From contig JBGSHM010000008.1 of the NCBI GenBank assembly GCA_041752235.1, positions 43,894-107,893 of the forward strand: 64,000 bases of DNA, written 5' to 3'. Source of the stretch: SpSt-398 sp041752235. GTDB lineage: Bacteria; Bacteroidota; Bacteroidia; Chitinophagales; Chitinophagaceae. The translations under genes and the position numbers were made by a program. The notes under the pieces are model-generated. The model searched no databases. It was not told the origin of the DNA and saw only the letters and a list, made by a program, of their open reading frames with translations. Shown here one piece after another: positions 50,918 to 59,361 of this stretch (its first letter is position 1; each line of letters opens with the position of its first letter).

Positions 50918-51783
50918 TCGGCAGTATCATATTGTCTTCCTGGCTTGTCCTTTCATTCAAAATTCTGGAAAGGTTCAATATCCCCGTGTTTCAGGCCATT
51001 GTGGTAAATTATTGGGTATGTGTCATCACCGGCTCCATTTTTAACGGGGCAAGCCCTTTCACTTCTTCATTGGTTCATGAAAGCTGGATCGGCTGGGCCT
51101 TATTGATGGGAGCTACTTTTATTGCCCTCTTTAACCTGATCGGGTTTACCACTCAACAAATGGGGGTTTCGGTCGTATCCGTGGCCAATAAACTTTCTCT
51201 TGTCATTCCCTTTCTGTTTTCCCTGTATCTCTACAATGAGGAGGCGACTGTTTTGAAGATATTGGGCGTAGTAATCGCCCTAGGCGCCGTGGCCCTTACC
51301 TGTTGGCCTTCGGGGAATACCGAACCTTCGGGTAAAAAATTTACCAGGGCATTGATCCTTTTACCCATTGTGATCTTTGCCGGATCGGGTTTACTCGACA
51401 CCATGATCAAATATGTGGAGACCACCCACCTGAATGAATCCAATAAGAATAATTTTCTGATCACCGCATTTGCGGTGGCGGCCATCATCGGGTTGGTTTT
51501 AATGGGTTATCAATTGATCGTTAAGAAACAGCAATTTGACAATCGGGCTATCTGGGGTGGTATCATGATCGGTGTACCCAATTATTTTTCCATTTGGTGC
51601 CTGGTGATGGTGCTCAAAGAATATGCCGCCAACAGTTCCATGATCATTCCCGTGAATAATATGGGGATCGTCTTGTTTAGCACCCTGACTGCCTGGATCA
51701 TGTTTCGCGAGCATCTTTCCAAAACAAACTGGCTGGGAATCATTTTATCATTAGGGGCCATTGCCCTTATCGCGTATGGATAA
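50905..51783 (+). CDS. EamA/DMT-family transporter
   Basis: A 292-residue protein with about ten hydrophobic helices in two halves, each like an EamA domain (FLFSLYLYNEEATVLKILGV; then NNMGIVLFSTLTAWIMFREH, the usual last-helix pattern). It probably exports or imports a small metabolite. It overlaps ribD upstream and the YigZ gene downstream, so the three are one operon; a flavin-related cargo is possible by context only. Confidence 0.8.
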   Translation: MLFLIGSIILSSWLVLSFKILERFNIPVFQAIVVNYWVCVITGSIFNGASPFTSSLVHESWIGWALLMGATFIALFNLIGFTTQQMGVSVVSVANKLSLVIPFLFSLYLYNEEATVLKILGVVIALGAVALTCWPSGNTEPSGKKFTRALILLPIVIFAGSGLLDTMIKYVETTHLNESNKNNFLITAFAVAAIIGLVLMGYQLIVKKQQFDNRAIWGGIMIGVPNYFSIWCLVMVLKEYAANSSMIIPVNNMGIVLFSTLTAWIMFREHLSKTNWLGIILSLGAIALIAYG

Positions 51784-52384
51784 CCGTGACTTTTTTTATA
51801 CCATTGAAAAGGAATCCCTGGCTGAATTCAAAGACAGAGGCAGCCGGTTCCTGGCCTATGCCTTTCCTATACGGTCGGTAGATGATTTTAAGATCCGGCT
51901 ACAGCAATTAAATGAGGAACATCCAAAAGCAGTGCATCATTGTTTCGCCTATCGGTTGGGCACAGATGGAAACCAGTTCAGGAGCAGCGATGATGGCGAA
52001 CCTTCCGGTAGCGCGGGTCGTCCTATATTGGGACAAATAGACAGCCGGGAACTGGTGGATATGGCGGTGGTGGTGGTGCGGTACTTTGGAGGTACCTTGT
52101 TGGGGGTGCCCGGACTGATCAATGCTTACAAGAACAGTACAGCCATGGCCCTGCAAACCGTACCCCTTGTTCAAAGAGCGATCGTAGTGCCTTACCGGCT
52201 TCAATTTGATTATACCCAGATGAACCCGGTGATGACCCTGCTCAAACAATGTGGATGTCAGGTTATAAAAAATGAGATCCAGTTGTTTTGTTTGATGGAA
52301 GTGAATATTCCCCGTAACCGGGAAACGGAATTATTGTATAAATTGAAGGATCTTTATACCGTGGAGGTGGAGAAGGTCGAATGA
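51776..52384 (+). CDS. YigZ/IMPACT family protein
   Basis: A 202-residue protein. The IMPACT signature is clear: HHCFAYRLGTDGNQFRSSDD, GEPSGSAGRPILGQ and VVVRYFGGTLLGVPGLINAY. The function in bacteria is unclear; the yeast relative Yih1 affects Gcn2. The start at ATG 51776 overlaps the EamA stop by 8 bases; a TTG start 15 bases earlier is less likely. Confidence 0.88.
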   Translation: MDNRDFFYTIEKESLAEFKDRGSRFLAYAFPIRSVDDFKIRLQQLNEEHPKAVHHCFAYRLGTDGNQFRSSDDGEPSGSAGRPILGQIDSRELVDMAVVVVRYFGGTLLGVPGLINAYKNSTAMALQTVPLVQRAIVVPYRLQFDYTQMNPVMTLLKQCGCQVIKNEIQLFCLMEVNIPRNRETELLYKLKDLYTVEVEKVE

Positions 52385-52488
52385 CGGAAGTCCGAAGTCG
52401 GATGACCGATGACGTAAATATGAAGCATGAAACCTCCGGCTGTGCGAAACCTCTGGTTTCGCACTATTAGAAAGTCGCCTCTGGCGAC
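52382..52488. repeat. ATGACGG-type 7-base repeat with two TCT-loop hairpins
   Basis: ATGACGG AAGTCCG AAGTCGG ATGACCG ATGACGT AAATATG AAGCATG, then hairpin GTGCGAAACC-TCT-GGTTTCGCAC (52442-52464, perfect) and GTCGCC-TCT-GGCGAC (52474-52488, perfect). Similar words recur at the window end (63971 onward). Confidence 0.8.
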
Positions 52489-52548
52489 ACTAAAACAGTA
52501 AAATCAAAACCTAGAACACAATATCTATATTTTCTAACACCCCACCAC

Positions 52549-54456
52549 ATGAAAAAATTATTTCTGCTTCTGTATGCTTTTTTCCTGGTCTATGTTGCCC
52601 AAAGCCAGCAATCCCTCAACATTATTCCCGAACCGGTTTCGGTTACGTTGGGACAGGGTCGTTATCAGTTGGCGAGTTCCCTGGTCATTGGTGGTGACCT
52701 CGCAAAAGAAGAAGTGATGAAGACCGCCCAACACCTGGCAGGGAAAATACAGACTACAAGTGGGAAAGCGGTTACCATCAACCCTTCAGATGCGGCGGCT
52801 GCGGTCCGATTGCTTCTGATACCTACACAGGATGCAGAGATCGGAAAGGAAGGCTACCGCTTGGAAGTGACGGGTACTGGTGTGATCATCAAAGCCAACC
52901 AACCCGCTGGTTTATTTTATGGGGTTCAAACCTTACTTCAGTTATTGCCCCCGGAGGTAGAAGGTAAGTCACAGCAACCGGATGCTGACTGGTCGGTTCC
53001 ATTGGTATCGATTGTGGACTATCCCCGTTTTGGATGGAGGGGTTTTATGTTTGATGTATCCCGGCATTTTTTCACCAAAGAAGAAGTGAAATCTTATATT
53101 GATCAGATGGTGAAGTATAAACTCAATCTATTACATCTTCACCTGACGGATGATGAGGGTTGGCGGATCGAGATCAAGTCGCTACCTAAATTGACCTCTG
53201 TCGGGGCCTGGCGTGCCTATCGGATCGGCCGGTTTGGGGATATGACAAAACCCACTCCCGACGAGCCAAAGGATTATGGCGGGTTTTATACCCAGGAGGA
53301 CCTGAAAGAATTGATCCGGTATGCCCAGGATCGTTTTGTCAATATCCTTCCGGAAGTGGATGTTCCCGGTCATAGCCTGGCTGCCGTAGTCGCCTATCCC
53401 GAATTATCCTGTACACCCGATGCCAAAAATTATCAGGTACGCTCCGGGGAGAAGATCATGGAATGGCCTCCGAGTGGACATTTTTATGGATTGATCGATA
53501 ATACCCTTTGCCCGGCAAATGAAAAGGTTTATGAATTCCTGGATAAGGTATTTACCGAACTGGCTGCGGTATTTCCCTTTGAGTACATTCATATGGGTGG
53601 GGATGAAACAGCCCGTAATTTCTGGGAGAAAATGCCGGAGATAAAGGCCTTGATGAAAAGAGAAAACCTGAAGAACCTGGACGAAGTACAAAGTTATTTC
53701 GTAAAAAGGGTGGAGAAGATCGTGGCGTCCAAGGGAAAGAAACTGATCGGATGGGATGAGATTTTACAAGGTGGACTGGCACCCAATGCCGCCGTCATGA
53801 GTTGGAGAGGCACCAAGGGTGGGATCGAAGCCGCCAAGCTCAAACACGAAGTGGTGATGAGTCCCACAACCCATGTCTATATAGACTATATGCAAGGCGA
53901 TCGCATCATTGAACCTCCGGTTTATGCCAGCCTTCGGCTAAAAAAGGTCTATGAATTTGACCCACTCCCAGCAGGTGTGGAATCTCAGTATATTTTAGGT
54001 GGACAGGCAAATCTCTGGACAGAACAGGTGTACAATATGCGCCATGCTGAATATATGACCTGGCCTCGCGGGTTGGCTCTGGCAGAAGATGTTTGGTCGC
54101 CCATCTCCCGCAAAAACTGGTCAGGATTTGTGCCAAAAGTGGAAGCACATTTCAAACGCTTTGACGCGGCCGATAAAAAATATGCCCGGAGCATGTTTGA
54201 ACCCGATTTTAAATTCACCACCAATACCAAAGGCGAGATAGTCGTACAGATGGATACGGAAGTAGAAGGGCTGAATATCCATTATAGCCTTGACTATTCT
54301 TTCCCCGATCAATATTATCCCATTTATACCAAACCCCTGACCTTGCCTAAAGATGTTACCCTGTTAAAGGTGGTGACCTATCGGGGCAAAGAACAGATGG
54401 GAAGGATCATCTTTTTCCCGGTTGAAGAAATGAAGAAGAGAATGGGAAGAAATTAA
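52549..54456 (+). CDS. Beta-N-acetylhexosaminidase, GH20
   Basis: A 635-residue secreted enzyme. Signal peptide at 1-20 (MKKLFLLLYAFFLVYVAQSQ), an N-terminal GH20b domain (about 25-155), then the catalytic barrel with DYPRFGWRGFMFDVSRHF, NLLHLHLTDDEGWRIEIK, and the catalytic Asp-Glu pair in YIHMGGDETARNFW (about 345-358). A C-terminal beta domain follows from about 550. It releases N-acetylhexosamine from chitin oligomers or glycans; with NamZ it could also serve cell-wall recycling. It probably has its own terminator at 54465. Confidence 0.93.
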   Translation: MKKLFLLLYAFFLVYVAQSQQSLNIIPEPVSVTLGQGRYQLASSLVIGGDLAKEEVMKTAQHLAGKIQTTSGKAVTINPSDAAAAVRLLLIPTQDAEIGKEGYRLEVTGTGVIIKANQPAGLFYGVQTLLQLLPPEVEGKSQQPDADWSVPLVSIVDYPRFGWRGFMFDVSRHFFTKEEVKSYIDQMVKYKLNLLHLHLTDDEGWRIEIKSLPKLTSVGAWRAYRIGRFGDMTKPTPDEPKDYGGFYTQEDLKELIRYAQDRFVNILPEVDVPGHSLAAVVAYPELSCTPDAKNYQVRSGEKIMEWPPSGHFYGLIDNTLCPANEKVYEFLDKVFTELAAVFPFEYIHMGGDETARNFWEKMPEIKALMKRENLKNLDEVQSYFVKRVEKIVASKGKKLIGWDEILQGGLAPNAAVMSWRGTKGGIEAAKLKHEVVMSPTTHVYIDYMQGDRIIEPPVYASLRLKKVYEFDPLPAGVESQYILGGQANLWTEQVYNMRHAEYMTWPRGLALAEDVWSPISRKNWSGFVPKVEAHFKRFDAADKKYARSMFEPDFKFTTNTKGEIVVQMDTEVEGLNIHYSLDYSFPDQYYPIYTKPLTLPKDVTLLKVVTYRGKEQMGRIIFFPVEEMKKRMGRN

Positions 54457-54464
54457 AAAAAGAG

Positions 54465-54495
54465 GCCGCCACGAACTAGTGGCGGCTATCTTTTA
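54465..54495 (+). terminator. Terminator of the hexosaminidase gene
   Basis: GCCGCCAC, loop GAACTA, GTGGCGGC, then ATCTTTT. An A-run precedes it, so it may work in both directions. Near-identical words recur at 54826-54865. Confidence 0.7.
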
Positions 54496-54825
54496 ACCCT
54501 ATTAAGTGAAAATTTGTTTTTCTCAGGTGGATTGGATCATTTGGTTTTTCAGATACAGACTCAGGTTTTAAATAGTCAGGATCTGTTGGTCTTTCACGGG
54601 TTGTTGGATTTTTACCAGTTTTTGATTCGTATTCGTGCTAATCTATAGGCGAATTGTGTGCCAGAAATTAACCCATTGAAAACCAATAATCATTATTTTA
54701 AGCCACCAAATTGGCATCCATATTCTGGATTCTTTTTCCATATTCAGGTCAAGTGCATAGTTAACATCTTCAATTCTAAAATTTCTTCATACCCAAATTC
54801 CCCAATCCTTAAATCTGTAAACTAA
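54496..54825. other. A+T-rich gap without recognisable gene
   Basis: Between the two related terminators no open frame, RNA gene or clear TAnnTTTG promoter is seen. Many T-runs make a decayed sequence likely. Confidence 0.4.
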
Positions 54826-54865
54826 AAAAAGAGGCCGCCACAAATCTGTGACGGCCGTCCTTAAC
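54826..54865 (-). terminator. Terminator of the second T9SS cargo gene
   Basis: Read on the minus strand: GGCCGTCACA, loop, TGTGGCGGCC then TCTTTTTTT. It lies just after the end of the gene at 54896. Confidence 0.7.
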
Positions 54866-54895
54866 CCTTGAAATGTAAAACGAAATTCGTATAGC

Positions 54896-56113
54896 TTATT
54901 GCTTCATCAGTTTAGTTTTGTAAATGCTTTGTCCTTCACGGCTGTTGATGTCCAGGAGATACATACCGGCAGGAATATTTTTCAGGTCGTTAACAGCAAC
55001 ACTGTTAGAACCTTTACGTAATTCAGCATTCAATTGCTTTACAACTTTACCATTCAGATCATAAAGTTTGATGATTACTGACTCGTTGGCTTCCGCTTTG
55101 ATATCTACCTGTACGCCACTTGTAAAGGGATTGGGGTAAGTGCTGGCTTTGATAACGGTTGCGTTTACTTTGATGGTTACTACATTCGAGTAGGTAAAGG
55201 TTCCATCAATATCCACCTGCTGAATGCGGTAATAGTTATCAGCAGCAGGTTTAGTATCGTTCAGGCTGTATTCTTTTTTGAAAATGCTGTTTCCGGCAGC
55301 AGCTACAGTACCGATGGCTTCCCAATCTTTACCGTTGGTGCTTTTCTCCACCACGAAATGGCTGGTGTTCGATTCGGTCAGGGTCTGCCATTTAACAGTC
55401 ACATCATTGTTGTTACGAATAGCCGTGGTTTGCAAACCGGTAACAGGCAGGGTAGACATGACGCGCTCAAAGGTGATGTCATCGATCGCGAGGTCATTTC
55501 CACAACCACCGGTTTGGTTATTAATGATGCGGTAGCGAACATTGGTCTGTCCGGCACCGAGTGTAAATGTACCACCCACCTGTACCCATGTAGCGCTGGC
55601 GCTTTGGGCAATATACTGGGAAGTAAAAGAAGTTAATTGAGTAAAGGTTCCGTTGGCATTATAGGCTTCAACCACAAACTGCAAGCGGGGCAGCAGGGCC
55701 GATGAACCACAAGTACCCAGGGTATTCACATTCATCACATACAGATAAATGCTATAATAAGAGTTGGAAGTTAATCCGGTTACTGTATCGCGGTAAAACT
55801 CGCCGGCAGCATAGCTGGCGTTGATCACCATGGAGCGGCCATTACCGTCACCAGTATGGTCATTGGCAGCATGCCACTCAGAACGACCATTGGTTTTTTT
55901 GTAGAGATGGTATTCACCATCAGAAATGGCGCTACCTGAATTGTAAGAATAAGTGGTGCGACCAGCAGGCAGGGAAGTTTTGTTATTACCCTTGCCAAAA
56001 GTTTCGCGGAAAAGGATGCCCATGGTTCCGGAATTGCTGTTGGACTGGGCCAGCGATTGAAAGCCGGCCAGCAGGGCGGCGATCAGGATGATTGAGTAGA
56101 ATTTAGTTTTCAT
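54896..56113 (-). CDS. Secreted protein with T9SS type A sorting domain
   Basis: A 405-residue protein with signal peptide (MKTKFYSIILIAALLAGFQS). Residues 25-215 are a beta-sandwich with EFYRDTVTGLTSNSYYSIYL and CGNDLAIDDITFERV, as in carbohydrate-binding or MAM-like jelly rolls. Residues 220-315 are the Fn3-like module also seen in the protein at 19635 (VEKSTNGKDWEAIG, YYRIQQVDIDGTFTYSN). The last 80 or so form the type IX sorting domain (STYPNPFTSGVQVDI, LYDLNGKVVKQL, IPAGMYLLDI). It is exported over the outer membrane; partner unknown. Confidence 0.85.
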   Translation of the reverse strand: MKTKFYSIILIAALLAGFQSLAQSNSNSGTMGILFRETFGKGNNKTSLPAGRTTYSYNSGSAISDGEYHLYKKTNGRSEWHAANDHTGDGNGRSMVINASYAAGEFYRDTVTGLTSNSYYSIYLYVMNVNTLGTCGSSALLPRLQFVVEAYNANGTFTQLTSFTSQYIAQSASATWVQVGGTFTLGAGQTNVRYRIINNQTGGCGNDLAIDDITFERVMSTLPVTGLQTTAIRNNNDVTVKWQTLTESNTSHFVVEKSTNGKDWEAIGTVAAAGNSIFKKEYSLNDTKPAADNYYRIQQVDIDGTFTYSNVVTIKVNATVIKASTYPNPFTSGVQVDIKAEANESVIIKLYDLNGKVVKQLNAELRKGSNSVAVNDLKNIPAGMYLLDINSREGQSIYKTKLMKQ

Positions 56114-56243
56114 TTTTAGGGGTTTGGCAGGGATAATCCCAAAGCGATGCCAGACTCCTATTTAAATGAAAATCAATATTTTATATAGCAGGTGGGTTGT
56201 GCCAGTTTCCCGATAAAGGAAGGATTTTCCGGAAAATGGAATG

Positions 56244-56408
56244 TCGTGAGGCGTGAAAGGTGAATGGTGAATAGTGAATGGTGAATAGTGAATTAGATAT
56301 TTGACTCTTAAGATTTAAGTCCTATATTTTGAGATTCACCATTCACTATTCACCATTCACTATTCACCTCTCACGCCTCACGTCTCACCTCTCACCCCTC
56401 AACTCTCA
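56244..56408. repeat. GTGAATA-type 7-base inverted repeat
   Basis: Left: GTGAGGC GTGAAAG GTGAATG GTGAATA GTGAATG GTGAATA GTGAATT. Right: ATTCACC ATTCACT ATTCACC ATTCACT ATTCACC TCTCACG CCTCACG TCTCACC TCTCACC CCTCAAC. Together with 130 plain bases it fills the 292-base gap 56114-56405. Confidence 0.9.
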
Positions 56409-57308
56409 GGAAACAAACCTCCCGCTCACGACCAATTCCTTCTTACCAGGGGTATATACATAAAATCCCTCTCCGGTCTTAACTCCCAGTTTTCCGGCGG
56501 TCACCATATTGACCAGCAAGGGGCAGGGGGCATATTTGGGGTGGCCAAAGCCATCGTGAAGTACTTTTAAAATGGACAGGCAGACATCCAGGCCTATAAA
56601 ATCAGCTAATTGCAGGGGTCCCATGGGGTGGGCCATACCCAGTTTCATGATACAATCTATTTCTTCCACACCGGCAATGCCTTCATACAGGCTGGAGATC
56701 GCTTCATTGATCATGGGGATCAGGATCCGATTGGCGATGAATCCGGGATAATCATTCACCACACACGGAACCTTTCCTAATTGTTTACTCAGGTCAATAA
56801 TGGTTTCAGTGACCTCTTTGCTCGTATTATAGCCATTGATCACTTCCACCAGTTTCATTACCGGAACCGGGTTCATAAAATGCATGCCGATCACTTTGTC
56901 AGGACGCTGGGTCACTGCGGCGATCTTGGTAATGGAAATGGAAGAGGTATTACTGGCCAGGATACAATCCGCTGGGGCAGAGGTATCTAATTGTTGAAAG
57001 ATGCGAAGTTTGAGCTCAGTTTGTTCCGTTGCCGCTTCGATCACAAGCGATGCTTCTTTAACGCCTTGCTCTATGGAAGTGGCTGTACGGATATTATCCA
57101 GGGTTTTAGCCTTTAATTCTTTACGAATGATCTCCTTGGCTACCATCCGGTCCAGATTTTTGCCGATCGTAGCCACCGCCTGGTCCAATTGTGGCTGTGC
57201 AATATCAATAAGGGTAACTTTAAATCCGTGTTGGGCAAATACATGCGCTATCCCGTTTCCCATGGTGCCTGCACCAATAACGGAAACATTATCTCCGATG
57301 TTGAACAT
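56406..57308 (-). CDS. 3-hydroxyacyl-CoA dehydrogenase (3-hydroxybutyryl-CoA type)
   Basis: A 300-residue enzyme that oxidises (S)-3-hydroxyacyl-CoA with NAD. The cofactor motif VSVIGAGTMGNGIAHVFAQH, the catalytic His in VIGMHFMNPVPVMKLVEVIN, and GFIANRILIPMINEA are diagnostic. The start at ATG 57308 (MFNIGDN) was chosen, since the first in-frame TTG (57332) lies inside the -7 element. It may serve fatty acid or butyrate metabolism. Confidence 0.93.
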   Translation of the reverse strand: MFNIGDNVSVIGAGTMGNGIAHVFAQHGFKVTLIDIAQPQLDQAVATIGKNLDRMVAKEIIRKELKAKTLDNIRTATSIEQGVKEASLVIEAATEQTELKLRIFQQLDTSAPADCILASNTSSISITKIAAVTQRPDKVIGMHFMNPVPVMKLVEVINGYNTSKEVTETIIDLSKQLGKVPCVVNDYPGFIANRILIPMINEAISSLYEGIAGVEEIDCIMKLGMAHPMGPLQLADFIGLDVCLSILKVLHDGFGHPKYAPCPLLVNMVTAGKLGVKTGEGFYVYTPGKKELVVSGRFVS

Positions 57309-57329
57309 AAGGATTGATTTTGAATGGGG

Positions 57330-57337
57330 CAAAAGTA
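57330..57337 (-). promoter_or_regulatory. Promoter -7 element of the 3-hydroxyacyl-CoA dehydrogenase gene
   Basis: Reads TACTTTTG on the minus strand, 21 bases before the ATG. Confidence 0.6.
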
Positions 57338-57372
57338 AGGAGAAACATTTTTAGAACTTATGACAATATGAT

Positions 57373-57501
57373 TGACACGAATTTTTACGAATGGGCGCGA
57401 ATTGCACGAATTATTAGTTATATAAGACGTAGAAGATCTTAATTACCTGAAACAATAAATTCGTGTAATTCGTGAAAATTCGCAAAAATTCGTGTCATCA
57501 A
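57373..57501. repeat. ACACGAATT-type inverted repeat
   Basis: Left GACACGAATTTTTACGAATG with GGCGCGAATTGCACGAATTA; right AATAAATTCGTGTAATTCGT with GAAAATTCGCAAAAATTCGT then GTC. CGAA recurs about every 10 bases. It touches the stop of the next gene. Confidence 0.85.
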
Positions 57502-58139
57502 TTTTTCCTCTTGAAATCCCCTCTCTTCCACGAATCAATAAAATCGGCCCAGGCAGCCGGGTTGAAGATATTCAGGGGTGGGGTTTGACCGGCATAAACC
57601 GCACGGTTAGCCACATTACGGAGCTGTATATTCGTTGCTTCCCGTCCATCGGAAGGTATGGTCTTTAATAATGCCCTTCTGGCAGCAATACTCGTATTTT
57701 TTCGGGCTACTTCAAGGTCATCATCATCCACTTCGGCATTCACAAAATCACGGGCAAACTGTTCCGGGGTAGGCCGGGGTTTGATGATCGTTGCGGGCAG
57801 GTAAACGGTATCGGCCACCATTAACTGAACAACACTATATTGGTTGCCATCAAGGTTTCGGGGAATGGTGACCAGTTTCGATTTATAGCTTACATGGGTA
57901 AATTCTACTATATCACCTTTTAATACCACGATCGAGAATACACCCTCCGCATTGGTGATGGTCCCCCGGTTCTGACCCTTGACCACAATACTAACGGCCG
58001 GGATACCCACCAGGCTGTCGGCCGTCATTACAATACCATAAAGTTGTACTATAGAATCACGTACGGACTCAAATTGGGCTTTTGAGCGAGAAGGCATCAA
58101 GAGCAGCAAAACGATGGTATAAAGCAGAATTTTCTTCAC
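57498..58139 (-). CDS. Secreted protein with CarboxypepD_reg-like domain
   Basis: A 213-residue protein with a signal peptide (MKKILLYTIVLLLLMPSRSK). Residues 30-115 form the regulatory-like beta-sandwich common in Bacteroidota (LYGIVMTADSLVGIPAVSIV, GTITNAEGVFSIVVLKGD, VEFTHVSYKSKLVTIP). The C-terminal 90 residues are not recognised. The start is a GTG at 58139; a TATTTTTG -7 element ends 5 bases upstream. Function unknown. Confidence 0.8.
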   Translation of the reverse strand: MKKILLYTIVLLLLMPSRSKAQFESVRDSIVQLYGIVMTADSLVGIPAVSIVVKGQNRGTITNAEGVFSIVVLKGDIVEFTHVSYKSKLVTIPRNLDGNQYSVVQLMVADTVYLPATIIKPRPTPEQFARDFVNAEVDDDDLEVARKNTSIAARRALLKTIPSDGREATNIQLRNVANRAVYAGQTPPLNIFNPAAWADFIDSWKRGDFKRKN

Positions 58140-58144
58140 TTCGC

Positions 58145-58152
58145 CAAAAATA
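58145..58152 (-). promoter_or_regulatory. Promoter -7 element of the CarboxypepD_reg gene
   Basis: Reads TATTTTTG on the minus strand, 5 bases before the GTG at 58139; leaderless start likely. Confidence 0.55.
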
Positions 58153-58197
58153 GGGACTAGTTACTTAAATAGGAAACAAAAAAGCAGGCGGGATGTT

Positions 58198-58205
58198 TAA
58201 CTTTG
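58198..58205 (+). promoter_or_regulatory. Promoter -7 element of mrp
   Basis: TAACTTTG fits TAnnTTTG, 34 bases before ATG 58240. It is divergent from the promoter at 58145. Confidence 0.6.
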
Positions 58206-58239
58206 CAGTCCATTCATTTTTTTAACATAAGCTTTTAAA

Positions 58240-59334
58240 ATGACGAAGGAAAAAGTGCTCGAGGCCTTAAGTAATGTGCAGGAACCAGACCTGGGAAAGG
58301 ACCTGGTGACCCTGAACATGGTAAAAGACATTGAGATTGAAGGAAACAAGGTCTCCTTTACCGTGGTGCTCACCACGCCGGCCTGTCCCATGAAGGACAT
58401 GATCGGAAATGCCTGTATCCATGCCGTTAAGCTCCTGGTCAATAAAGAAGCTGAGGTAAAAGTGAACTTCACTTCAAATACATCGACCAAACGCGTAGAT
58501 ACCGGTGCTGTGCTTCCCCAGGTAAAAAATATCATTGCTGTAGTTAGTGGTAAAGGGGGAGTGGGGAAAAGTACCGTTTCAGCCAACCTCGCCCTCGCCC
58601 TTGCCAAAGGCGGCGCTAAAGTGGGGCTGATGGATGCGGATATATATGGCCCAAGCGTACCTATCATGTTTGGCGTGCGGGGAGAAAGACCCATGATGAT
58701 GGAAGTGGATGGAAAGGGGATGATCGTTCCTCTGGAAAAATACGGGATCAAATTGCTGAGCATAGGGTTATTGGTGGATGAAAAAAATGCCGTGGTTTGG
58801 AGAGGACCCATGGCCAGCAGCGCCATTCGACAATTTGTAACCGAAGTGTATTGGGGCGAGTTGGATTACCTGGTCGTGGATATGCCGCCAGGTACGGGGG
58901 ATATTCATTTAACGCTTATGCAGACCGTACCTGTTACCGGGGTCGTGATCGTAACCACCCCTCAGGATGTTGCCCTCGCCGATGCCAAAAAAGGGATCGC
59001 CATGTTTGGCCAGGCACAGATCAGTGTACCGATCGTAGGCCTCGTGGAGAACATGAGTTATTTCACACCGGCTGAATTGCCCGATAACAAGTATTACATT
59101 TTTGGAAAGGATGGGGGCAAACGCCTCGCCGATGAGTATGATATTCCTTTCCTGGGACAAATACCCCTGGTGCAAAGCATTCGCGAAGGGGGCGACAAAG
59201 GAGTACCCATCATGCTGAGTGAGGATGCTGTGACACGCAAGGCTTTTGAGGACTTTGCCGGTCTCGCCGCCCGCAGCATCGCCATGCGTAATGCCAATAT
59301 GGGGGCCACAAAAGTTATTGAGGTAGTGTCCTGA
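58240..59334 (+). CDS. mrp: Mrp/ApbC-family iron-sulfur carrier ATPase
   Basis: A 364-residue protein. The N-terminal 90 residues are a MIP18/DUF59 domain (VLEALSNVQEPDLGKDLVTL). The ATPase has the deviant Walker A VVSGKGGVGKSTVSANLA (about 105-120), MDADIYGPSVP and VDMPPGTGDIHLTL. The CxxC usually placed after ENMSYF is absent; FTPAELPDNKYYIFGKDGG stands there, as in other Bacteroidota members. It carries Fe-S clusters to target proteins. Confidence 0.93.
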   Translation: MTKEKVLEALSNVQEPDLGKDLVTLNMVKDIEIEGNKVSFTVVLTTPACPMKDMIGNACIHAVKLLVNKEAEVKVNFTSNTSTKRVDTGAVLPQVKNIIAVVSGKGGVGKSTVSANLALALAKGGAKVGLMDADIYGPSVPIMFGVRGERPMMMEVDGKGMIVPLEKYGIKLLSIGLLVDEKNAVVWRGPMASSAIRQFVTEVYWGELDYLVVDMPPGTGDIHLTLMQTVPVTGVVIVTTPQDVALADAKKGIAMFGQAQISVPIVGLVENMSYFTPAELPDNKYYIFGKDGGKRLADEYDIPFLGQIPLVQSIREGGDKGVPIMLSEDAVTRKAFEDFAGLAARSIAMRNANMGATKVIEVVS

Positions 59335-59349
59335 TCCAGGGAAGGGACT

Positions 59350-59357
59350 TATTTTTG
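59350..59357 (+). promoter_or_regulatory. Promoter -7 element of the paiB-like gene
   Basis: TATTTTTG, 4 bases before ATG 59362; leaderless mRNA likely. It would also serve kynU and perhaps the following genes. Confidence 0.6.
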
Positions 59358-59361
59358 TCCC

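Noticed and set aside
54496..54825. Small RNA or tRNA in the 330-base gap
   Set aside because: No T-loop motif, cloverleaf or promoter could be found by eye.
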